The notes: a model not told the origin generated them from the sequence alone. 64,000 nt of DNA from Microglena sp. YARC (GCA_022414725.1 CM039465.1:25077962-25141961), one strand, 5' to 3'; shown: positions 10,561 through 31,225, counted from the first letter of the stretch. Made by a program: numbers and translations.

Positions 10561-12002
10561 GGAGTGGTGTGGGTGGGTAAAGCGCCGCCACTCTCCATCT
10601 CCCACGCATGGAGTCGCAGTTGCTCTGCGAAATGCTCCACGTGGCAGGGGTGAGTGAGTGCAGTGGGGAGTTGGGTGCGTGGAGTGAGAGGAGTGGGTGC
10701 GTGGAGTGGAGCGCGGGGAGTGGGTAGACAGGGGTGAGTGAGTAAGTTGAGTGGGTCCACGGGGGGACCACCGCCACTCTCCTCCCACGCAAGAAGTCGC
10801 AGCTGCTCTAGAATAGTCAAGTGCTCCACCTGGCAGTGGTGAGTGGGTGGCGTGGGGGTGAGTGGAGTGGGGTGGTTGACTACTGCTTGCTCTAGAAGTG
10901 CGAAATGCTCCACCTTGCAGGGGTGAGTGACATAGATGTTTTTTTCAGCTACCCCAAGCATCTTCTAGGCAGCTCCCTCGCTGGCTATTCGGCCAAACCT
11001 TAAGCAACCTAGTGCATCCGACAGTTGACACAAACAGCTTCCCAGCGGTGCTAAAATAGTTGGGTGTAGCTCAGTGGCTGGGTCAGGGAGCTGCCTCAAA
11101 GCTGCCAAGAACAGCCGAAAAGAAAAGCCCTGGTGGGCAAGTGGCGTGGTTGACTGTCGCTGAGAAGTGCGCATGCTGCGTAGTTGCATGGCGTTCTGTC
11201 ATGTCATGCTGCTCTGTGCTACCTTCTGCTGAGCTGAGTTGTGCAGCGCATATCAGCCTTGTGCTGTGCACATGACCTATATAATAGGCAAATACACATG
11301 TGTCCCCAAATGGGCTACAGCCACAAGCACACACACAATGCCAATTATATGACATTTCCATGGACAGGCGACTGTTGGCCCAAGCCCGCTCCACAACATC
11401 TGGGAGGGGTCTTCAAATTATCAGAAAAGATAGGCAATGTTGCAGCAAGCGAGCATTATTATCAGCCCAATGCCCAAGCTCCCTAACACCAAGATGTTTC
11501 AACATGCTAAAGCCCCAGTTCAACACCATGCCGTGCATCCTCACTTAGTCAGTGTTCCAGCTCATGCACACCAGGCTGCTTACACAACTCCAACAAGAGG
11601 GGAGGACAGCGAGAACCAGAATCACAATTTTATAGAGGAGCCCAGGATGCTTCAGTCAAGTGAAATGAAGAGCAATTATTGGAATGTAACACACTTAACC
11701 CATCATTCAGGGATTGAGGGAAATCTGGATTCATTCTCGGGGATAGGGCTAAACCTGGCTTGTCCATGTGACGACCACTAAAGCCTTCCCAACCGGTACG
11801 TTATAGTAAGCAGTCCTTATGGCCTGCACGATTCTCCTTCAAGAGGTCTCACCTTGTAGACGGATAGAAGCTTCTTGATAGCCATCAGCTGCACTTCAAT
11901 GTTCGACGCCTCGGCTACTTGCTCATGCACTGGATCTGCGGGAAGCTCAGGAGTGCTCACAGTAGAAGGCTTTGGAGTACAAGCTACATAGACTGGAGCC
12001 AT
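10560..12002 (-). pseudogene. Truncated 5' copy of the FHA (MCRS1-like) gene
   Basis: Exon 1 is preserved at 12002-11853: 50 codons beginning MAPVYVACTPKP and ending LLSVYK, with donor AAG|GTGAGA. Three partial copies of the exon 2 start follow near 10925, 10835 and 10650. The last, most exon-like one has lost the acceptor (CCACGTGG instead of CCAGGTGG) and a few bases of coding; the middle one keeps AG but runs into repeats after about 37 codons. No counterparts of exons 3-5 follow. It could still be transcribed from the duplicated promoter but cannot encode the FHA domain. Confidence 0.8.
10931..11132. mobile_element. MITE family M1, copy in the duplicated segment
   Basis: Same insertion as 6381-6582, carried along by the segmental duplication. 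The left flank is exactly GTGAGTGA (10923-10930) and the right flank is the diverged GTGGGCAA. Confidence 0.8.
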
Positions 12003-12179
12003 CCCGCGATTACAGATGCACTGACAAGGGAGAGTTTCGGGATTTTTTCAAGAGTAAAAGTGCGTAATTGTAGCCACTACTGAAAACCGCAAGAGATAAG
12101 GGACGGACTAAGGGTTAGAAGTTCAAGAATCGCGCGACAATAAAGCGATCGCGCGCCCAACAGACGTTTTCCTAAGCGG

Positions 12180-12490
12180 ACGGGTCCACGCAACCCAGGC
12201 AGCCCAATAGTGGGTAGTCCAATAGTGGCTTGTAACAAGAATAGTTACAGCGATAGTAACTGAATAAAAATGTCAAATAGTGGCTAGTCGACTAATGGCT
12301 AGTCGAATAGTGGCTAGTAGAATTGTGGCTACTCGAATAGTGGCTAGTCGAATTGTGGCTAGTCGAATAGTGGCTAGTCGAATTGTGGCTAGTCGAATTG
12401 TGGCTCGTCGAATACTGGCTAGTCGAATACTGGCTAATCGAATACTGGCTAGTCGAATACTTGTTAGTCGAATACTGGCTACGAAAACTG
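12180..12490. repeat. 15-bp minisatellite in the divergent intergenic region
   Basis: Tandem copies of a 15-base unit close to TGGCTAGTCGAATAG, with T/C/A variants. In copy A the two sides of this array are adjacent (near 7690), so the array arose or expanded inside copy B after duplication. It lies between the duplicated FHA promoter and the RING gene start. Confidence 0.9.
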
Positions 12491-12612
12491 GCCCTAGCTG
12501 TCTCAGCAATTCTGTTAGAATTCGTTCCTGTAATGGAGACGTTGTTGGATGAGGAGACAAAGGTGCTGAACTCGTGCCATCCAGGCAGCACTCCACACAC
12601 ACACCACGCAAG

Positions 12613-21037
<8,425 letters not shown>

Positions 21038-23159
21038 GTACGGCATGTGTGTATGTTACAGTCCAGGGGTAGGCCAAATAGGCTTAAGGGACTTGCCCAA
21101 CCGTATAGGAAGGGCTTAAAGAGAAAGGAAGCGCATGTGTGCCCTGTGTTAGGGAGCATTGTGCCATCAGTACAAATAAATACAGCATGTGCATGTGTGC
21201 CCTATGTTTGGGAGCTTTGTGCCATCAGTACGGAGCCTTTCAATAGTGTGGAGACACGCAAGCTGCATATCAGCTTAAATGCCGAACCTGCTGTATGCAC
21301 AAGCTCACACCAGGCAGGATTTTATTGGATTGGGTTGTTACATAGGTTTTCAGCCAACTCTGGGCTGCTCACCGTCTTCCAACTCCAATTCTCCCCATGC
21401 AATCCCCACGGAAACCAAAGAACATACTAAGCGGATAAGAACTTTCACCAGGCAGGCATTAAGAAGCTTGGTCAATGTAGATGCAGGTCACCAAGTGCCA
21501 TATGTTGCAGATGAGGGGTACCATCAATCCAATATTTAAGCTTTGTAAAGAGCTGTACTACTGGTACCTCCATGGTCAAGTCAAGTTTTTAAACTTCTAT
21601 CCATCGCCCATTTCTGCTATCACTCGCGAGTCCTGGCTTGATCTTGAACTTGAACTTGGTTACATAGCTTCAGCCAGCAATTTGGCTGCTCGCCGTTATA
21701 GGCTGTACAAAAATCATTACCGGGGAAATGTAAACTCGAACAAATCACTTTTTTTGTTTACATTTTTTTATTGGCTTGATCAAGGCATCAGCATGTATCG
21801 CGTGATAATCTTTGTGTCAGGGATGATCACATTATGGATGTTGGATTGATGAAGAATTCTCCACTTACGACAACAACGTAAAGCACCGACCTAAAAGACT
21901 ACGGAGTGATTTACTTTCATAAATTAAAAAAACTAGAGGGAAAGAATTTTCTAATCAGTTATGAATAGTAAGAAAGCCATTGAAGGAGGCAGTCAACGTA
22001 GTATCTCAAATAGTGTGTATGTTACCGTATGCCAATACTGTACATGCCCAAGTGTGTCTAGGTTCAGGGAGGATTGAATGTAGTCCCTCTTAGTAACGGG
22101 GCATGGCACACGTTGCAGAAATGCACAGACAAATGAAAATACCTTGTGCAACAATGCAACACCAAAACCAAGTTCTTGCTTCTACCCGCTTTAACAAAAC
22201 AGTATGTGATTTGTCCATGGAATACCGGTATATATTTTGATATTAATGCTTTGATTTGAATTGCTTAGATTACTGCCGGAGAGTTTCTACTGTCCAGAAA
22301 CTCGTGGGCACCACTCACCATGAAAGCTACACAGCTACTCAGCTACAAAGCTGAGTCGGATACCGGAAACCCTGGTCGAATTTCGGTCGGTCTGACCGGA
22401 ACTCGCCCTCAGAATTGGTCGGTGCATACCGGAACGGACTCCCGAGAAAGTTCCGGGCAAACCGACATTGGGAATTTTGGGCTCCGACCATCAAATACCC
22501 AATACTGGAATACAGATCGGTTTGTTCTACCTTGCCAGAGACGGTGAGCAGCTTTCAATGCTGGAGCCATGTAACCAAGTCCAGGTTATTTTTGTCTTCA
22601 TCAAGACATTTTCTTTTCTTTTCCAATCACTTGGGGGAGCCAGAGAGGCTAAAAATATCATACAATAGGGCCTTCCGGCGAGCAACCTTGAAAGCTGGTG
22701 CCATGAACCGTATTATCGTGCCCAAGTTCAAGCACCAATCAAATTCGAATCATACGCCAAAAGCATGAATGCCTAGATAGCAGGAAGACAAAGTGGACTG
22801 CTAGTTAGAGACCAAAATAATTAAATAAATGGGGTGCCATGGGGCGTGGATTGTGATCATACAAACGACTACGGTATGGTGGTTACATATCCTGCTGCCC
22901 CTCTGGACCTCAAGTGTGCCGCTAGTTTGACAAAGTCAACTGCCGGTACTCAAGGTGGAATTCTGAAAGTATCAAGCAAACATAACATGTCCTGACTTGC
23001 ATCCGCCAAGTGGAAACGTTTCCTGGAAATGATATCGTGAAACAACAAACAACGGAACATGGCAGGGGAAACCCAAACTGCCACAAAGCGAATGCGTACG
23101 TACAGAGACATTGAGTGACATGTAAGAGAATCCTGGTCTCGTCCACTCTTCCAAAGCCT

Positions 23160-23201
<42 letters not shown>

Positions 23202-23284
23202 CCCCCCCACACATACACACGAACACACATCCAACAAAGAACAACAGACGAAGTGCCACAGGGCAGTCAAGAGAGGCTAATCAC
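21038..23284. other. Downstream of the RING gene: dispersed repeats, no gene supported
   Basis: At 21255-21290 there is a degraded copy of the RING gene's coding end (ATCAGCTTAAATGCCGAA against GTCAGCTTATATGCCGAA). At 21048-21125 lies a repeat with TACAGTCCAGGGGTAGGCC also found at 35846-35915. At 21640-21760 and 22541-22590 there are copies of the family with TTGGTTACAT/ATGTAACCAA. A C40 run is at 23161-23200. No exon is supported. Confidence 0.5.
23161..23208. repeat. Poly-C run (40, then G, then 7)
   Basis: Forty consecutive C, then G and seven C, followed by ACACATACACAC. Confidence 0.9.
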
Positions 23285-23465
23285 ACGATCTTGAAAATTC
23301 TTGAAGAACTAAACTTGCGGCTGCTTCCCAGTCAGCTGCTTCCATGCCGGCTGCTGCCCTATCGCCTGCTTCCCAGTCGGCTGCTACCTTGACAACTGCT
23401 TCCCTGCCGGCTGCTTCCTTGTAGGCTACTGCCTTGACGGCTGCTTCCCTGTTGGCTGCTTCCCT
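23285..23465. repeat. GGCTGCTTCC minisatellite, left part
   Basis: Imperfect 12-15-base units of the type GGCTGCTTCCCTGTC / GGCTGCTGCCTTGAC. The same family, same orientation, resumes at 31229. The two parts are one array split by the element at 23466-31225. Confidence 0.9.
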
Positions 23466-24289
23466 CACTCGGGGAAGTCGACAGATCGCTAAATGCGTAC
23501 GAGCGCAGCGGAATGCACGCGGAACGCACGCGGGGTCCGCGATTAGTCATAGTCCTTTAATGACCTGGCACTTCTGACTCTAGCGTTAAGCCCTATACCC
23601 GCATAGCTCAGAATCGTAGCTAAGAATCCTGAGACATTTCGCCTACATTTAGCCTAGGCGGATTGTCGTCGAAATGTCTCAGACTTCTGAGATATTTCGA
23701 CGGCATCTCGCCACGCACGGCGGCTTGTGCACGGTAATGAGGCGAAATGTTCGGTCTTCTAAGACTTTTCGCCTGTACTTCGCTTGCAGGGCGGTTTGGG
23801 CACGGTGGTCGGAGAGGTCACACTTTCAGGAATATTTTCCAGGAGCATTTCTCAATTACATCAGGATTCGAGAAGGTACATTACATAAATAATAAACTAC
23901 CGTATGCATCCATTAACTTATTGATCTACCTATATATCTATGTAAGCATCCTTACACATGTACATCCGCTACATCCCATATATTTCCTCTATATCCATTA
24001 ACCATAGATAGACAGCAAGCAAAAGACGACGAGCAGCTAAATTGCTGGCTGGAGCCATGTAGCTAATTAAGTTCAAGTACAAGTATATAGGCAGCCTGCA
24101 AGCAGCTATCCATTTGTCTACTCATGAAGACATACGCCCATATATCCACTAAGTAGAAACGTCCAAGCAAAGCTATACATCTATATATATCTTCGCTGCT
24201 TCTATTATATATTTCCATCTTCGGCATTTATAGTTCCTTCGTGGCAGCAATCTTCATCGCAGCTGTAGCATTTCCATCCATCCTCTTGC

Positions 24290-27115
24290 CCTGCAAGACA
24301 TGCAGAGCAAGGCAGGCGTTAAAGAACAAAGAGGGGCAGGGATAATGGCAAGGGGCAGGACAACAGTGATGAGCAGAGCAGGGCAAGCGATAGAGAGCAG
24401 AGAGGGGCAGGGATAATGGCAAGGGGCAAAAGACGACAGTGATGAACACGGGAGGGCAGGGTAGGTGTTAGGGAGTAAGGAGGGGCAGGGATAATGGCAA
24501 GAGGAAGGACGACGGTGATGAACAAGGGAGCGCAGGCGTTAGAGCGAAGATGGGCAGGGATAATGGCAAGAGGCAGGAGGACTGTGATGAACAGAGCAGG
24601 GCAGGCGTTAGAGAGCACAGAGGGGCAGGGACAATGGCAAGGGGAAAGACGACAGTGATGAGCAGAGCAGGTAGGTGTTAAGGAGTAAGGAGGGACAGGG
24701 ATAATGGCAAGAGGCAAGACGGCAGTGATGAACAAGGCAGGGCATGCAATAGAGAGCAAAGAGAGGCAGGGATAATGGCAAGGGGCAGGACGACATTGAT
24801 GAACAAGGGAGGGCAGGCGTTAGAGAGCAAAGAGGGGCAGGGATAATGGCAAGGGGCAAGACGACAGTGATGAGCAGAGCAGGGTAGGTGTTAGGGAGTA
24901 AGGAGGGGCAGGGATAATGGCAAGGGCAGGACGACGGTGATGAACAAGGCAGGGCAGGCGTTAGAAAGCGAAGAGGGGCTGGGATAATGGCAAGGGGCAG
25001 GAGGACAGTGATGAGCAGAGCAGGGCAGGCGTTAGAGAGCACAGAGGGGCAGGGACAATGGCAAGGGGAAAGACGACAGTGATGAGCAGAGCAATGTAGG
25101 TAGGCGTTAGGGAGTAAGGAGGGACAGGGATAATGGCAAGAGGCAAGACGGCAGTGATGAACAAGGCAGGGCATGCAATAGAGAGCAAAGAGGGGCAGGG
25201 ATAATGGCACGGCCCAGGCAACATTGATGAACAAGGGAGGGCAGGTGTTAGAGAGCACAGAGGGGCAGGGATAATGGCAAGGGCAGGATGATGGTGATGA
25301 ACAAGGGAGCGCAGGCGTTAGAGAGCGAAGAGGGGCAGGGATAATGGCAAGGGGCAGGAGGACAGTGATGAGCAGAGCAGGGCAGGCGTTAGAGAGCACA
25401 GAGGGGCAGGGACAATGGCAAGGGGAAAGACGACAGTGATGAGCAGAGCACGGTAGGCGTTAGGGAGTAAGGAGGGGCAGGGATAATGGCAAGAGGCATG
25501 ACATCAGTGATCAACAAGGCAGGGCATGCAATAGAGAGCAAAGAGGGGTAGGGATTATGGCAAGGGGCAAGACGATAGTGATGAACAAGGGAGGGCAGGC
25601 GTTAGAAAGCAAAGAGGGGCAGGAATAATGGCAAGGGGCAAGACGACGGTGGTGAGCAGAGCGGGGTAGGTGTTAAGGAGTAAGCGGGGGCAGGGATAAT
25701 GGAAAGGGGCAAGGTTACAGTGATGAATAAGGGAGGGCAGGCGTTAGAGAGCAAAGAGAGGAAGGGACAATGGCAAGAGGCAAGATTACAGTGATGAGCA
25801 GAGCAGTGCAGGCTTTAGAGAGCACAGAGGGGCAGGGACAATGGCAAGGGGCAAGACGACAGTGATGAGCAGAGCAATGTAGGTAGGCGTTAGGGAGTAA
25901 GGAGGGACAGGGATAATGGCAAGAGGCAAGACGGCAGTGATGAACAAGGCAGGGCATGCAGTAGAGAGCAAAGAGAGGCAGGGATAATGGCAAGGCCCAG
26001 GCAACATTGATGAACAAGGGAGGGCAGGTGTTAGAGAGCAAAGAGGGGCAGGGATAATGGCAAGGGGCAAAAGACGACAGTGATGAGCAGAGCTGGGTAA
26101 GTGTTAGGGAGTAAGGAGGGGCAGGGATAATGGCAAGGGCAGGATGATGGTGATGAACAAGGGAGCGCAGGCGTTAGAGAGCGAAGAGGGGCAGGGATAA
26201 TGGCAAGTAAGGGGCAGGAGGACAGTGATGAGCAGAGCAGGGCAGGCGTTAGAGAGCACAGAGGGGCAGGGACAATGGCAAGGGGAAAGACGACAGTGAT
26301 GAGCAGAGCACGGTAGGCGTTAGGGAGTAAGGAGGGACAGGGATAATGGCAAGAGGCAAGACATCAGTGATCAACAAGGCAGGGAATGCGATAGGATAGA
26401 GAGCAAAGAGGGGTAGGGATTATGGCAAGGGGCAAAACGACAGTGATGAACAAGGGAGGGCAGGCGTTAGAGAGCAAATAGGGGCAGGAATAATGGCAAG
26501 GGGCAAGACGACAGTGATGAGCAGAGCGGGGTAGGTGTTAGGGAGTAAGGAGGGGCAGGGATAATGGCAAGGGGAAGGACGACAGTGATGAATAAGGGAG
26601 GGCAGGCGTTAGAGAGCAAAGAGAGGAAGGGACAATGGCAAGGGGCAAGATTACAGTGATGAGCAGAGCAGGGTATAGGTGTTAGGGATTAAGTAAGGAG
26701 GGGCAGGGATAATGGCAAGAGGCAAGACGGCAGTGATGAACAAGGCAGGGCATGCGATAGAGATCAAAGAGGGGCAGGGATAATGGCAAGGGCAGGATGA
26801 TAATGATGAGCAGAGCAGGGCAGGTGTTAGAGAGCAAAGAGGGGCAGGGATAATGGCAAGGGGCAGGACGACAGTGATGAGCAGAGCAGGGCAGGCGTTT
26901 GAGAGCAAAGAGGGGCAGGGATAATGGGAAAGGACAGGACGACAGTAATGGGCAGAGCAGGGCAGGCGTTAGAGAGCAATGAAGGGCAGGGAGCACGGAT
27001 AGGGGCAGGATGTTGATTAGCAGAGCATGGCCTGCGTTACAGAGCAATGAAGGGCAGGGAGGACGGCAAGGAGCAGGACAGTGACGTGCAGATAGAGCAG
27101 GGTATGCGCTAGAGA
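24290..27115. repeat. 71-72-bp satellite array, about 2.8 kb
   Basis: About 39 tandem units of the type GGGGCAGGGATAATGGCAAG ... AGTGATGA.CA.G..GGGCAGGCGTTAGAGAGCA. Variants (GTTAGGGAGTAAGG, CAATAGAGAGCAAAG) recur in a loose order, which suggests multi-unit amplification. Long ORFs across it are artefacts of the repeat lacking stops on the minus strand. It lies wholly inside the CACTA-type element. Confidence 0.93.
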
Positions 27116-27209
27116 TCAATGGGGGGCAGGACACTAGACAGAAGCATATTACAGATGCAGTTACAGAGACGATGACAGAGACAATGACACAAACATAGAC
27201 AGATGCACG

Positions 27210-27440
27210 TGGGCATTACCTATGCATGAATCAAGACACAATTCCCTATGCCAGACTACTGTTGCGAAACTGCACCTACAAGCAAGCTTCAGTTATCACT
27301 TACGTTGTTGTCTAGCAGCCTCATGTGACAGTGGAACATCAGAACTGGGAGGGAAGACAGAGCAATGGTCCCTGCAAATACAGAATGCAGGCATAGTTAA
27401 ATTATGTAGCACCCTTTACTTCATTTTTGATGATAGGTTA
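27210..27440 (+). repeat. Duplicated intron-end segment, copy 1
   Basis: Resembles 29895-30062 over about 170 bases (AATTCCCTA.GCCA, CACCTACAAGCAA.CTTCAG, TGGTCCCTGCAAA, GGCATAGTTA, CACCCTTT). Both end in a T-rich stretch and AG (GATGATAG here, TTTGTAG there). A LINE fragment follows this copy directly. Confidence 0.65.
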
Positions 27441-29681
27441 AACCCTCTTCTCCTGTGTCAACAATGGCCAAGCGCTCAAGACTTCTTACCCTAGCCAATG
27501 GGCTGCAGCTGCCTTGGTACCCGTACCCAAATCCAAAGGCAGTGTGTATGACAAGGACAACTATCGAGGTCTTGCGGTGAGCAACTCCATAGGAAAGATC
27601 TTCTCCCTTTGCATGCTACGTAGACTAGATGATTGGTCAGAAGAATTCAACCTCAGAGCCGCTGGCCAATATGGATTTAGAAGTGGTAGGGGTACTGCAG
27701 ATGCATCATTCATTCTTAACCATATTGTAGATAAATATAGAGAAAAGAAAAAACCACTCTTTGTGGCTTTTGTTGATTTCAAGAAGGCTTATGATTGGGT
27801 CAACAGAGACTTGCTATGGGATTGCTTAGCAAGGCTAGGAGTCAAGGACCCCTATCTCAGTATTCTGAAGTCCATGTATATTCATGTTGTTTTCCAAGTT
27901 CGCCTACATGGGGGACATTGGATCCTCCTTTCCATCCCTTGTAGGAGTTAAACAAGGAGACCCCCTATCCCCACTCCTATTCGGTCTGTTCATTGATAGA
28001 ATTGAATCGTTCCTCCAATCCAAGCTCCCAAATGTAGGGGCTGAGCTTAGGGGAAAGATTCTGCAACTGTTACTTTATGCTGATGACCTAGCTATAATGG
28101 CAGAATCCCCGGCAGATATGCAAGCGATGCTTGACTGTCTGAGAGATTTCTGTGAGGCTACTAAGATGGCTGTGAATATAAAGAAAACTGAGATTGTCGT
28201 TTTCAACAAGCAATTCTGTGATGAGGCCCGCATGGATCCTGATTACAAATTTGTCTATGATGGAGCACAACTTTCTACAAAGTTATATTTTATCTACTTG
28301 GGATCCCTCTTTGTGGATGGTGACTCAAGCAATCGTGCAAAAGCTGCTTTTTCTAGGATGCTCACTAAGGCCAAAAGGCACACCACATGCTCCGTAGGCG
28401 ATGCCCATACTATGGAGATATACAATATTGATATTCTCACCCACCTGTTTGATTCTCTTGTACAACCTATCCTGAATTTTGGCTGTGAGGTGTGGGCTCC
28501 TTCTATTCTGAACAACACACTTATCTCAAATGACCATGCTTGTGAGAAATGGCATAGAGGTATACTTAAACAAATGTTGGGTGTTTGCCAATCTACTACA
28601 TCTAATATTATCATGGAAGAGCTGGGTAGAACCCCGTTGTGTTTTGCTTGGCTTAAACAAGCTTTGCGCTTCTGGAACAAGACCATACATAAAGAACCTG
28701 AGGATTCTCATTAGAATGGCTCTTGAGGAATCTTTTGACTCCAACACTGGCTGGGTTCATGACTTGCGTTGTGCTCTCCACAAGCTAGGATCCAGTAAAA
28801 ACATCAACATTTTGGAGGCTGTCGATGTCGAAGGTATTATGTCTGAAGTTTTTGAGTCATGGAGGTTTAAGTACCCAAGTGACACCAATGCAGTTAGAGA
28901 CATCCCTGATGAGAGAAGGGTTGGCTTTAAACGCCTCCGATACCAAAAATGGTTCGCAGCCAACAGCAATGATGAGAATGGCTTGATTCCCTTTACATCC
29001 GCCTTACATAAGCAGGATCAGATTCGTTCTATAGCACAGTTTAGAATGGGTTCCCATTAGCTGAACACAGAAAGAATGAGGGTGGTGGATAGAGCACACA
29101 TCCTCGCTCAATGAGACACTGTCAAATGTGTGGGTTCCAAAAACCTGAGGATGAAATGCATATGTTTGAGTGCCTTTTTATAATGATATTCGCCTCCGCT
29201 ACCAGAAGCTGTTTACAGATATTTATAGGCATGTCCATGAGGATACCAACTTAACCGTATGGAATGTGGAATTCTGCGATTCCACATTCAGAACCTTTAT
29301 GAATGGAAATGGCACTAAGTCTTTTTGGAGCAACCTAGCCGACTATCTTTCTACTTGTAGAAGAGCAAGACAGGAAGCCCTGGACTGCTTAGTGGCACCG
29401 TAATTTATCATCCCTTTTTTTCTTCTTCTTGTGACTTCTCATTTGTTAGCTTCTTACCTCCGCCACTGTAAGTGGTTGAGATCTGGGTCCGGCTCTAAGG
29501 GGTTTAATACCTACGCCACCAAAACGGTGGTTGGGAGTTTGGTTTGTTTGTCCTCGACACACCCCTGATGTAATGGGGTTTTTTGCTTTGTGGGTGCTTT
29601 TTCTTTTTGTTTAAAGCACAGAGTCTCATACACCCTCGCGGTGTCAAGTAGACTTTAACATGTAATGTAATGTAATGTAAA
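27441..29681 (+). pseudogene. 5'-truncated non-LTR retrotransposon (LINE) reverse transcriptase
   Basis: The reading frame is broken at about 27900, 28690, 29060 and 29180 by shifts and stops. In order: LVPVPKSKGS (27511 on), the RT block VAFVDFKKAYDWVNRDLLWD (catalytic Asp), GVKQGDPLSPLLFGLFID, and LLYADDLAIMA (YADD active site, about 28077). Then QPILNFGCEVWAPS of the thumb, and a C-terminal CQMCGFQKPEDEMHMFEC zinc-like motif near 29130. Coding ends at 29403 (CLVAP). The untranslated tail ends in four TGTAA units (29661-29680), a typical LINE 3' end. There is no endonuclease domain, so the copy is 5'-truncated. It sits inside the CACTA-type element and cannot move on its own. Confidence 0.88.
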
Positions 29682-30062
29682 GCAGACAGACAAGCAAGTA
29701 AACATGCGTACAACAGACAGGCACGCAGGCAGGCAACCAAGCCACTTTTCCATGGGCTGAACACTCTATGCCTAGCACCTCCAAGCAGAAGTCACCATCC
29801 AGATAGTCAGCCAATCAGTCACTAGGGAGGAAGATAAAAAGGCAGGCATACAGACAGGCATGCACGAAAGGAGGCATGCAAGCAGGTGGACACTATTTAG
29901 GCATGTGATCAAGTCAGAATTCCCTAGGCCACATTGTTGTGAAACCCTACCTACAAGCAACCTTCAGACCGCTTCCACACAGAGCATGGGTCCCTGCAAA
30001 AAAGAAGGGCGGGCATAGTTACATATATTGACACCCTTTGTGTTGTTTTTTTGTATTTGTAG

Positions 30063-30362
30063 GGAGATCCCCCTGGAAGTACAAGACCCAAGCATAAAGA
30101 CAAGGTCGGACTGTCACCCAACACCCAGCAAAGCAAGGAGAACCAGTCTCCACCACAACGCAAGAGGCAACGTTCCAAGACTACCACAACCACTACGAGT
30201 GAACCCAATGTGAAGTTGCATGCCATGGACATGGGTCTAGTGCGTCAGCCAAATATACACAGTGCTGCCACCATCTATCATGCAGGGTCTCAAGGGATAA
30301 CTGCCACGCATGATCTCCTGATACAATGCTCAAGGGCACCATGCAGCCAGGGCAGTGCATGA
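30063..30362 (+). CDS. Orphan exon-like ORF, unknown function
   Basis: After a T-rich tract and TTTGTAG at 30056-30062 there are 99 open codons ending in TGA. It contains a lysine/arginine patch PPQRKRQRSKTTTTT resembling a nuclear localisation signal, then NVKLHAMDMGLVRQPN. The next stretch (about 30356-30541, in another frame) reads EYKAPCPFKLYSGPGENRWK and also looks protein-like, so a frameshift may separate two halves of one exon. I do not recognise the family. It may be a remnant of the transposase of the surrounding element or a captured host exon; both are inference. Confidence 0.35.
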   Translation, partial: GDPPGSTRPKHKDKVGLSPNTQQSKENQSPPQRKRQRSKTTTTTTSEPNVKLHAMDMGLVRQPNIHSAATIYHAGSQGITATHDLLIQCSRAPCSQGSA

Positions 30363-30541
30363 TCCCACTAGAGTATAAGGCCCCATGTCCTTTCAAGCTC
30401 TACTCAGGCCCAGGAGAGAACAGGTGGAAGTATGACTCACATAAGAGTTGGGAGCAAGTTGTCCCAGCATCCTACTTAAAAATATCAAGTAGCAACGAAC
30501 ACATGAGTGCGTTGGGCGAGGGAGGGAAGAATATCATGTAG

Positions 30542-31225
30542 GAGTACGAGAGGTAGAATGAAGGTTGGCGTGGCTTACCTTGGCCATATTGCAAAGGCTC
30601 TAATCGTACGGCCATTTCGCCATGCCGCGTCCAATCCGCCTTGGCTAAATGTACGTGAAAGGCTGGTGAAAGGACACCCTGCGAAAGCATATATCAAAAT
30701 TAGTAAGAGCACTGACAGGTCATCGCAAGTCACAATAATATTTCAGTGTGACTTAGGCTTTCATCACAGTGATTAAAATCGTCCTGGTTTCGCCCTACAA
30801 CAGCGCCATTTTCGACGCATGCAGCGAAAGCACATCGGTGACTTCGGGTGACCTTTTCCCGAATGAAAGCTATTCGCCAACAAGAAGTTCGCGCTAGTAC
30901 TCCGTTGCCTAATTGTTCACCCTATCTCGGAATCGCTGGCAGAGCTTCGCAGGTTCGCAAGAATGACCCCTCGAAAAGGTTGCTAACAGACCCTCGGGCG
31001 ACAGAAAGCTGCATACCCCTTCGCGTATTACAACTCAGTAGTTAACGTGCGATCGAGGAGTTATTGGTCACGCTTCAGTCTACGAAAAGTTCTGGGTGTC
31101 TGTCGGGATCGCTGGTTTGCGGTGAGCCGAGACATTTCGTCCACTGTACGCCTACATTTATCTGTAGTTCCGCTGCAAATCGTGTCTTTCGCCTACATTT
31201 AGCGAAATTGTCACTTCCCCGAGTG
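30542..31225. other. Right subterminal region of the CACTA-type element
   Basis: Non-coding, with several ATTTCG / CGAAAT words on both strands and the repeated CCTACATTTA motif at about 31149 and 31192, matching the motif at 23643 in the left subterminal region. Confidence 0.5.

Larger units (their letters stand above)
23466..31225. mobile_element. 7.76-kb element with CACTA-type ends
   Basis: The left end reads CACTCGGGGAAGT and the right end is its exact reverse complement (31213-31225); the inverted repeat continues imperfectly to GCTAAATG at about 30 bases. The 3-bp CCT occurs directly outside both ends (23463-23465 and 31226-31228). Both ends carry the subterminal word ACATTTAGC and ATTTCGCC motifs. 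Short terminal repeats beginning CACT and a 3-bp target duplication are the marks of the CACTA/EnSpm group. The insertion splits one minisatellite array, which confirms the boundaries. I could not find a transposase. The interior holds a 2.8-kb satellite, a truncated LINE and an orphan ORF, so it is probably non-autonomous. Confidence 0.8.

Noticed and set aside
22320..22768. Open frames of 75-117 aa near 22.4 kb
   Set aside because: Repeated CCGGAAC-type words and overlap with a dispersed repeat; no exon signals.
24319..25399. Long minus-strand ORFs (up to 263 aa) rich in LPLAIIPAP
   Set aside because: They follow the 71-72-bp satellite unit and break wherever unit length changes; no family motif or splice support.
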